Shown: positions 58,547-64,000 of the stretch, in pieces
How the letters are laid out: each line of letters opens with the position of its first letter
Numbering within the stretch: the first letter of the stretch is position 1
From: Gordonia sihwensis NBRC 108236
GTDB taxonomy: Bacteria > Actinomycetota > Actinomycetes > Mycobacteriales > Mycobacteriaceae
Assembly: GCF_000333035.1 (NCBI RefSeq)
Contig: NZ_BANU01000033.1
Span: 1-64,000 of the forward strand
DNA length: 64,000 nucleotides
Reading direction: 5' to 3'
Position numbers and translations under genes: made by a program
The notes under the pieces: model-generated
Database searches by the model: none
Told to the model about the DNA's origin: nothing
The model's input: the letters and a program-made list of their open reading frames with translations, nothing else

Positions 58547-59554
58547 TTCGTGCCCCATCTGGTCCTGCACGAACCTGGGATCCCAGCCATCCTCGAGTAA
58601 ATGCGTGGCGTACGACCGCCGAAACGAATGCAGATCGACGCCGTCGGGGATACCCAGATCAACACAGTAGCGGCGTACACGACGAAGAAGAGTCGACCCC
58701 ACCACCAGCCCGCCTCGTTCGCTGGAGAACAGATCAAGACTGTCGGGATCACCTCGGCCGTTGGCGATCCAGTCCTCGATGATCGGAGGCGTCCACCGCC
58801 ACACCGTCAACACCGAACGGGGTTTCGGAGGTGACCCGCGGAACGCCTTCCCGTACCGGACCTTGCACACGCCGAACTTCCCGAACTCGCGAGCGTGGGG
58901 ATTGCGGGCGAAGTCCACCAATTGCAGGTGCGTGAGCTCGTTAAACCGCAAGCCGTAGGCGTAGGCGACCTTCATCATCGCGGCGTCCCGGTAGGCCGCC
59001 TGCCAGCCCTTCCTGCTGGTCGCACCGATCCGAGCTACCTCATCGTCGGCGTACTCGAACAAGGCTTGAAGCTCGTCCTTGGTGTAAGGGCGCTTGCTCG
59101 CCCGCCCGTCGTACTCCTGGACGTGGCTCGCGGTGTTCCAGGCGGAAAAAACCTGGGCCGGGTACGCGTCGAAGAGCTGCTCACAGACGCGGTCCCACCC
59201 GTAGTCAGGGTTGCTGATGTAGGAACAGAATGCCCGCAGTGTGCCGTGGTAGCCGCGCAACGTCGAGTGCATCACATGACGAACCGACCGAAGATCGGCG
59301 GAAAACTCCTCAACCATCGCCGGTGTCCAGTTCCACGGCTCCTCGTTCGAATGCTCGATGAACCTCTGCACGCAGCGCACTCGCCGATCGATTGTCGAGA
59401 ACTGCAAGTTCCTGGACAGCTGCTGGTTCCGCCATCCGTCGAGCATCAGCTCGACGACACGCTCCTCCGGCCGCAGAAGCGGCACAGATTCAACCAGATG
59501 TACTCGGCCAACCTCATCGATTCGCATCGGAACCTCCACCAGAAACGGTTTCAT
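58520..59554 (-). pseudogene. Truncated tyrosine recombinase
   Basis: About 344 residues with a recombinase core: YAYGLRFNELTHLQL with the first Arg, DLHSFRRSYATHLLE, and VQDQMGHEHAS, after which related enzymes carry the catalytic Tyr. Here the frame ends in KACVG inside the tRNA-Ser sequence, so the Tyr is lost. The junction is at CACGCCTCG. The enzyme should be inactive. Confidence 0.8.
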
Positions 59555-59566
59555 CTGATGATTCAA

Positions 59567-59848
59567 TGATGCAAAATGACGACGAAATCGATCGAGACCG
59601 GGCTACTGCCCACGTCACTCATGGGGCCTCGCCGGAAGGCGGCTGGCCTAACCGGTACGTATCCGCTGGTCCCGACGCCATAGAATGAACGAAGCGCCCG
59701 GGCATGGGGGAGCCGCAGTGATTCATCTGTTGCAATACGCAGGGTTCTACTTAACATAAGGTATATTATCGGCTCGACATGTACTGAATAACGTTCGATT
59801 CGTAGCGAATACGGACCTGTACGGTCCTAGTGCGCTAGGGTGGGTGGC
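59567..59848. promoter_or_regulatory. Promoter region with short inverted repeats
   Basis: This stretch holds no gene. TATATT at 59762-59767 is promoter-like, and short hairpins (GGACC/GGTCC, CCTAG/CTAGG) stand just before the next start, as in operators of antitoxin genes. Confidence 0.45.
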
Positions 59849-60340
59849 ATGGAGACGAGAAGCATTACGGAGGTCCGCGCCGAGCTGCCTGCACTGGTTC
59901 GCGCCCTTGACGCTGATCCGGCAGCTGAAATCGGGATCACGGTCAATGGGCGGCTGGTCGCGAGCGTGGTGAGCGCTCACCGACGGCCGGATGCCAGCTT
60001 TCATGGCTGGATCGACACTGGAGGCCACGTGTACTCCCAGCTGACTGAGTCCATGAAAGCGTGCGGGCTCCTCACCGTCGACAACCGAGGACAAGCCCGT
60101 ATCTGGCGCCATGCAGTTTCCGGGGCTCAACTCGCGGTGGCACCGTCCGGCAACTGGGATGAGTGGGGTACCCCTCGCGTCACGTACTGGCATCCGGCGA
60201 CCCCAGCGGAGCTCATGGAGATCCGCAGCTGGCACCTCGGTCAATGGGACGGATCAAGCTCTGCTGACTACGGCAACATCCTCGACGATGCCGAACGGCA
60301 GCTCGCCAAACGCATCGCCGAGACCGGCTCCGGGGCCTGA
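59849..60340 (+). CDS. Phd/YefM-like protein
   Basis: The 163-residue protein starts like a Phd/YefM antitoxin (RSITEVRAELPALVRALDAD, IGITVNGRLVASVVSAHRRP), followed by a longer C-terminal part that is unrelated to Phd (WRHAVSGAQLAVAPSGNWDE). No obvious Doc or RelE toxin follows, so it may be a stand-alone regulator or solitary antitoxin. GTG 59840 is an alternative start. Confidence 0.65.
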   Translation: METRSITEVRAELPALVRALDADPAAEIGITVNGRLVASVVSAHRRPDASFHGWIDTGGHVYSQLTESMKACGLLTVDNRGQARIWRHAVSGAQLAVAPSGNWDEWGTPRVTYWHPATPAELMEIRSWHLGQWDGSSSADYGNILDDAERQLAKRIAETGSGA

Positions 60341-60592
60341 GTCGCAGCACTGGCGGAAGAATGCTTCAGCTACCAGGTTTCACAGAACGAGCACAGGGCC
60401 GAATTGATCGGACTCGGATTGCGACGGCCGGCCCCGGGCGGTCGCATGCAAAAACTGGCGTCAGAAGAAGCCGATCCGAGATGCCGGACCAAACATTGAA
60501 CGCCTCCGGTAGATGGCGATCAGTGAGTCACTGGCCGCTCTGCTGCATCGAATCCACGTCCATCCAGACCGTGTCTGATGAGGAGTAAATGA
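60341..60592. other. Intergenic stretch, nothing convincing
   Basis: A 75-codon frame is open here, but its Arg/Ser-rich composition and lack of ribosome site suggest chance. I see no repeats or strong hairpins. Confidence 0.4.
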
Positions 60593-60883
60593 ATGAGCGG
60601 TGACAACAAAGAGTCCGATTCTGAGGAGCGTGTCATCGAATCAGTCGAAGAACTGCGCTGGTTACGCATGAACGACGAGCTTCTATGGTGGGGACCAAAA
60701 CGCATGCGCCCGCGACACTCCCCATGCCTCTTCGACACTACGCCGCTCGTCCCCTACTGGGATGACAACGGTCTTCCGACAGGGGGTTACGGGCTGAGGG
60801 CTTCTTGTGCGCTTAATGGATGGGTGTTGAATCTCGACGTCGGTCCAGGGGTATTCCCGATCAAAGTCAGACGTAGCGTTTAG
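60593..60883 (+). CDS. Small hypothetical protein
   Basis: The 96-residue product starts after GAGGAGTAAATGA. It is acidic at the N-terminus (KESDSEERVIESVEELRWLR) with a Trp-rich centre (MNDELLWWGPKRM) and a Gly/Pro C-terminal half. No family is recognised. Confidence 0.55.
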   Translation: MSGDNKESDSEERVIESVEELRWLRMNDELLWWGPKRMRPRHSPCLFDTTPLVPYWDDNGLPTGGYGLRASCALNGWVLNLDVGPGVFPIKVRRSV

Positions 60884-61139
60884 TTCCCGGCCGAGTAGTC
60901 TTGAGTGCTAATCACCCCGGAAAGTAGACCACGATAGATCGAAGGCCTGCCGCGAGGACCCTGGTCGCGGGGCGCCCAAGAACCTCTTGCCACTAACCGG
61001 TGAACCCTCGCCCCGAACACCAGGACTTACTGGTGAATCACGCGAGTGAACTCCAAATATTTATCGCGCAGCAGAAGGCCCCCAACTCGTGAGAAGTTGA
61101 GGGCCTTCTTGGGTAAGTCTGGCTTGCGGCTGTTGATGC
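60884..61139. terminator. Intergenic stretch with terminator hairpin at 61073-61109
   Basis: AGAAGGCCCCCAACT pairs with AGTTGAGGGCCTTCT with one mismatch, and can end transcription of the minus-strand peptidase gene. The rest of the stretch shows nothing more. Confidence 0.75.
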
Positions 61140-61643
61140 TTAGAGGTGAGCCAGCTCGATGTGCGGCTCGTCGGGGATGTCAGTCCACGACCCACCCCAT
61201 ACGAGTCCGAGCTCTGCGGCCTTGGCTGCGATCGCCGAGGCCTGCTCGGGGGTGAAAGTCCCGCTCGCGCCCTGGCCGGCGTGGCGTTCGAGATTCAGAT
61301 CGATTGCGGTGCCGCTGCCGTGATTGCTGTAGCTGACGTTGCTTGGGGGAACCAGTGCCGGCTCGGCCCACGACCAGTCGTCTCCGTTTCCGAGCGACAC
61401 CGGCTCGATAGCCGCATCGAACCATGTGACGAATGCCTGCAGTTTCTCAGTCGGCGCACCGGGCGCAGTCCAGAACGTGACTCCGTTCACGCTCCACTCG
61501 ACTGTCTGGTCCTGACTGATCAGGGGGAAACCGTTCTGTGACAGCTCTGCTGCGTGTGCCGGAGCCGAACAGAGAACAGTACCGCCTACGCCTGCCGCGG
61601 CGACCATTGTTGCCACGAACGAACGCATGCCAAATTTTGACAT
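61140..61643 (-). CDS. Secreted M15-type (VanY-like) peptidase
   Basis: The 167-residue protein has a signal peptide (FVATMVAAAGVGGTVLCSAP, AHA cleavage) and a compact domain with SYSNHGSGTAIDLNLERHAG and DIPDEPHIELAHL, the zinc-ligand pattern of M15-type D-Ala-D-Ala peptidases. It may trim peptidoglycan stems. The ATG follows AGAAGGTAGG, and a shared box lies 29 bases upstream. Confidence 0.8.
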   Translation of the reverse strand: MSKFGMRSFVATMVAAAGVGGTVLCSAPAHAAELSQNGFPLISQDQTVEWSVNGVTFWTAPGAPTEKLQAFVTWFDAAIEPVSLGNGDDWSWAEPALVPPSNVSYSNHGSGTAIDLNLERHAGQGASGTFTPEQASAIAAKAAELGLVWGGSWTDIPDEPHIELAHL

Positions 61644-61671
61644 TGGTTGCCTACCTTCTGTTGTTGTGTGA

Positions 61672-61684
61672 GACCGTCCAAATC
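61672..61684 (-). promoter_or_regulatory. Shared box, copy 4
   Basis: GACCGTCCAAATC is identical to the box at 36999-37011. On the minus strand a TAGTAT lies about 12 bases before it, so it could be at or just after the transcription start of the peptidase gene. Confidence 0.6.
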
Positions 61685-61764
61685 TCGCTTTCAATACTAA
61701 TGCCGAAGCTCCTGAGATGACGCAGGAGGCAACCGCATTCAGGCAGGAACGATGAAATCCGCCC

Positions 61765-61793
61765 TTGACGTGTCCTATTTTAGGACATATGGT
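61765..61793 (+). promoter_or_regulatory. Promoter with embedded operator for Cas5 operon
   Basis: TTGACG (61765-61770) and TATGGT (61788-61793) are 17 bases apart. The whole spacer is the inverted repeat TGTCCT-ATTTT-AGGACA, so a bound repressor would block RNA polymerase directly. Confidence 0.7.
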
Positions 61794-61845
61794 GAAGGTA
61801 CCAGGTAGGGCATGTAGGCCCAGCCGAGGCCCGAAGGGGAATCGC

Positions 61846-62097
61846 ATGACCATCACGCGCACCGACATTCACTCTTACGTCGTCGAAGCGGCCGTAGGAG
61901 ATGAGTTCGACGCCGAGACTATCGATCGACTCACCGACGCCGTTGTCGAAGCAGCGCCGCTGAGCACATGGTCGCTGCAGGGGACCGAGTACGTGTCTAC
62001 GGCCCTCGACGTCGAAGCGTTCTGGTCGCTGGTCGAGACGATCACTGCGCGTCCCTCCGACGCGGGACGGACCGACCAGGATGAGACCCTGCAGTGA
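61846..62097 (+). CDS. Small hypothetical protein, first gene of Cas5 operon
   Basis: The 83-residue acidic product (MTITRTDIHSYVVEAAVGDE, FDAETIDRLTDAVVEAAPLS) is soluble and not recognised. A GAAGGGGA site precedes it. It overlaps the next gene by four bases (GTGA) and is the first gene after the palindrome-containing promoter. Confidence 0.65.
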   Translation: MTITRTDIHSYVVEAAVGDEFDAETIDRLTDAVVEAAPLSTWSLQGTEYVSTALDVEAFWSLVETITARPSDAGRTDQDETLQ

Positions 62098-62999
62098 TCC
62101 TGCGTGCCACCCAGCTTCCTCAGATTCGCAAGCAGATGGTCGCAGCCCTGCGGGCCGACGCTACCAAGGCCCGATCACTCGACCCCGCGATCTGGGGAAG
62201 CGGCCACGACCTCCCTGCACGACTGTGGGACGCCGAAGCAGATGGACTGGAAACGGGCTCCTTGTGGTGGGTCTCCCCCGACATGACGACCCTGGCCCTC
62301 GACACGGCACTGTCCGGGAGACGTCTGCCCGAGTGGGAGTTTCCTTCCGAGCACCGCACCGGTCTGGTCGTCTTCGACGGCGGCCTGTCGATGCAGTTGC
62401 CGCACAGCGACCGAACCGTCGACGCGATCTCCTGGACCCGATTCGCGGAGGCTCCGCAACATACGGCACTGATGGGTGACTTACGAGTGTCCGGCTGGAC
62501 GAAGGCTGCGGTGCGCGCTGGCGGCCGAGCCGGGCTCGAGAAGCTGCTGATGCCCGAACCGGCAGACACCACGGACTTGGAGTCGCTGGCGCACATGACA
62601 ATCAGCATCGGTGAGGCGTTGATGTCGCCGGAAATCGTGCTCTGGCGGATCCTCATTGCAACCATGCTTCTCTCACAGGAACCGAAGGTGGCCGGCACCC
62701 GCCCAGCGAACCTCGCTACCGATGGCCACCCACGAGAGACAAGGAACAGGCCGATCCCGGAGGTCACGGTCATCGATCTGCGAACGGTCCGTGATTGGTC
62801 GGTCGGCCCGGACGGCACCGCGGCATCGGCCGGCGACCGCCACTACTCGTGCCGGTGGATCGTGCGCGACCACTGGAAGACCTACCACGTCGGCCCGGGC
62901 CGCTCACGCAAAGAGGAGCGATGGATCGCCCCCTACGTCGCCGGCCCAGAAGGTGCGCCGCTAATCAGGAAGGAACGAGTGTGGGTATGGAGACGATGA
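62094..62999 (+). CDS. Hypothetical protein of Cas5 operon
   Basis: The 301-residue product has an N-terminal helical part, a beta-rich centre (GSLWWVSPDMTTLALDTALS, GLVVFDGGLSMQLPHSDRTV), and a basic Trp-rich C-terminus (RWIVRDHWKTYHVGPGRSRK, PYVAGPEGAPLIRKERVWVW) similar to proteins found on actinobacterial phages and plasmids. It shows no recognised Cas8, Cas7 or nuclease motif. It begins at a GTG overlapping the previous stop. Confidence 0.65.
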   Translation: MILRATQLPQIRKQMVAALRADATKARSLDPAIWGSGHDLPARLWDAEADGLETGSLWWVSPDMTTLALDTALSGRRLPEWEFPSEHRTGLVVFDGGLSMQLPHSDRTVDAISWTRFAEAPQHTALMGDLRVSGWTKAAVRAGGRAGLEKLLMPEPADTTDLESLAHMTISIGEALMSPEIVLWRILIATMLLSQEPKVAGTRPANLATDGHPRETRNRPIPEVTVIDLRTVRDWSVGPDGTAASAGDRHYSCRWIVRDHWKTYHVGPGRSRKEERWIAPYVAGPEGAPLIRKERVWVWRR

Positions 63000-63367
63000 C
63001 CGGAGCCGAGTTCCGCGTAGCTCGGGAACGACTAGGCGTCACCGGAGCCTGGATCGCCGCCCAACTCGGAGTCCAGGACCGTACTGTCCGCCGCTGGGAT
63101 GCCGGGACCTCGGTCATCCCGCCGAGAGTCGCCGCCCAGGTCCGCAGCATGCTCGCCGCAACCGACGACTTCATCGACCAAGTCACCGCCGCCATCCGCG
63201 AGGACGGCGACACCGTCGTCCCGATCTACATCGATGACGAACAACTCTGGGAACACTGGCCCGACGTGACCTACCCAGCCTCCTGGCACCGCGCGGCCCT
63301 CGGCCGCGTCGCCGAACGCATTCCCGGACTCCGCCTTCGGTACATGCACGAGGAGGTCCCCGAATGA
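62981..63367 (+). CDS. HTH protein directly before cas5
   Basis: The 128-residue protein has an XRE-like HTH at its start (TGAEFRVARERLGVTGAWIA, QLGVQDRTVRRWDAGTSVIP) and an unknown C-terminal domain (TVVPIYIDDEQLWEHWPDVT). GTG 62981 follows AGGAAGGA. The stop overlaps the cas5-like start as ATGA. It may bind the operator TGTCCTATTTTAGGACA or act with Cas5. Confidence 0.7.
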   Translation: MGMETMTGAEFRVARERLGVTGAWIAAQLGVQDRTVRRWDAGTSVIPPRVAAQVRSMLAATDDFIDQVTAAIREDGDTVVPIYIDDEQLWEHWPDVTYPASWHRAALGRVAERIPGLRLRYMHEEVPE

Positions 63368-64000
63368 CCAGTGAGGCCACGCTGCTGCTGCGACTGGCCG
63401 GCCCCACCCAAGCCTGGGACGTCCATCGCGCGCAACCCGACTTGACTCGCCGACCAATCAAACGGGACCTGAGCCCCGAACGCCTCGCACCCACGAACAC
63501 CGGCCTGGCCGGCCTGCTCGGATCAGCCCTGGGCCGCTACCGCATCGCAGGACCACCGCGCCACGCCCGACCGGAGCTCGCCGACCTACTCGCACTCGAC
63601 ATCGTCGTCCGCGCCGACCAACCCGGCCGCGCCCGAACCGAGTTCCGCACGACCCGGCGCCGGACCCAATCCCGAATGATCGTTCAACCCCTGATCGAGT
63701 CCGTCCTCGACGACGCCGTGTTCCTCGCCGGGATCGGCGGCGACCGCGCGTTCCTGGATCAGATCGCCGCGGCCCTTCACGCCCCACGATGGGCACTGTT
63801 TCTCGGCCGCCGGGAGTATCCACCGACCTACCCTCTCCTGCTCGGCGTCGTCGACGGAGATCCCGTCGACATCCTCCGCGCCCACGACTGGATCGCCGCT
63901 CCCTGGTACCGCCGCACACAACCCCGACGCACCGAAGCACGCCTCTACCGCCCACGAGACCAACGCCGCGCCACCGAACTCGGCTACATCCAGATCGACA
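63364..64000 (+). CDS. cas5e: Cas5e-like protein, 3' end outside window
   Basis: The visible 212 residues align well with Cas5e (CasD) of type I-E Cascade: TLLLRLAGPTQAWDVH, LAPTNTGLAGLLGSALGRYR, LDIVVRADQPGRARTEFRTT, DAVFLAGIGGDRAFLDQIAA and PRWALFLGRREYPPT. Cas5e binds the 5' handle of crRNA. Usually cas3, cas8e, cas11 and cas7 come before it, but here three non-cas genes do. No array or other cas gene is in the window. The gene is intact as far as it goes; cas6 or cas7 might follow outside. Confidence 0.85.
   Translation, partial: MTSEATLLLRLAGPTQAWDVHRAQPDLTRRPIKRDLSPERLAPTNTGLAGLLGSALGRYRIAGPPRHARPELADLLALDIVVRADQPGRARTEFRTTRRRTQSRMIVQPLIESVLDDAVFLAGIGGDRAFLDQIAAALHAPRWALFLGRREYPPTYPLLLGVVDGDPVDILRAHDWIAAPWYRRTQPRRTEARLYRPRDQRRATELGYIQID

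Noticed and set aside
60361..60588. 75-residue plus-strand gene
   Set aside because: No ribosome site and low-complexity Arg/Ser composition.

Overview
The window is high-GC DNA that looks like a large mobile element (conjugative plasmid or integrative conjugative element) of a mycolic-acid actinobacterium such as Gordonia or Rhodococcus. This rests on gene families typical of that group: DUF4192, DUF4913, an SCO6880-type transfer protein, an Rpf-like muralytic domain, a cutinase-fold esterase and a MAB_1171c/DUF6545 membrane protein. The genus is an inference.

Layout. 0-5.9 kb: small plasmid-type genes (DUF4192 protein, NrdH redoxin, a protein like the N-terminal domain of DnaB), two of them behind copies of one diverged structured leader, then a Fic toxin with a VbhA-like antitoxin. 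6.0-12.4 kb: a giant methylase-helicase fusion of the DarB type with a small partner gene. 12.9-15.7 kb: candidate oriT, MobC-like accessory protein and MobP-like relaxase. 15.7-36.7 kb: a long minus-strand transfer cluster encoding the coupling ATPase (VirD4), VirB4, VirB6/TrbL, VirB8-like and lipoprotein subunits, a small pilin-like protein, two ParA-fold proteins without the P-loop lysine, a four-domain peptidoglycan hydrolase, a protein of Gly-Tyr-Asp pentads and two large secreted proteins. 37.3-41.5 kb: a regulatory island with XRE regulator, P450, DUF6545 protein and ImmA/IrrE peptidase. 41.6-45.4 kb: replication initiator and a parA/RHH partition pair flanked by GCACTG repeats.

45.5-53.6 kb: accessory cargo comprising a secreted protein, hypothetical genes, a defective IS481-type element beside a broken acetyltransferase gene, and a TetR-controlled operon (reductase-hydrolase fusion plus M20 amidohydrolase). 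53.7-58.2 kb: XRE regulator, tyrosine integrase and a XamI-like type II restriction-modification system. At about 58.5 kb the 3' half of tRNA-Ser(CGA) is fused to a truncated integrase, so a recombination junction lies there. 59.8-64 kb: a Phd-like gene, a secreted M15-type peptidase, and a tightly coupled operon from a promoter with a built-in operator that ends in a Cas5e-like gene running off the window.

How it fits together: relaxase, MobC and oriT prepare DNA; VirD4, VirB4 and the membrane subunits form the channel; the hydrolase opens the cell wall; rep and par maintain the element; DarB-like protein, restriction-modification, Fic pair and the Cas5 operon are plausible defence, anti-defence or stability functions. 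Four loci share a GACCGTCCAA box, suggesting common control. Best candidates for new biology are the Cas5 operon, the shared box, the lysine-less ParA pair, the VirD4 duplication remnant and the tRNA-Ser/integrase junction.
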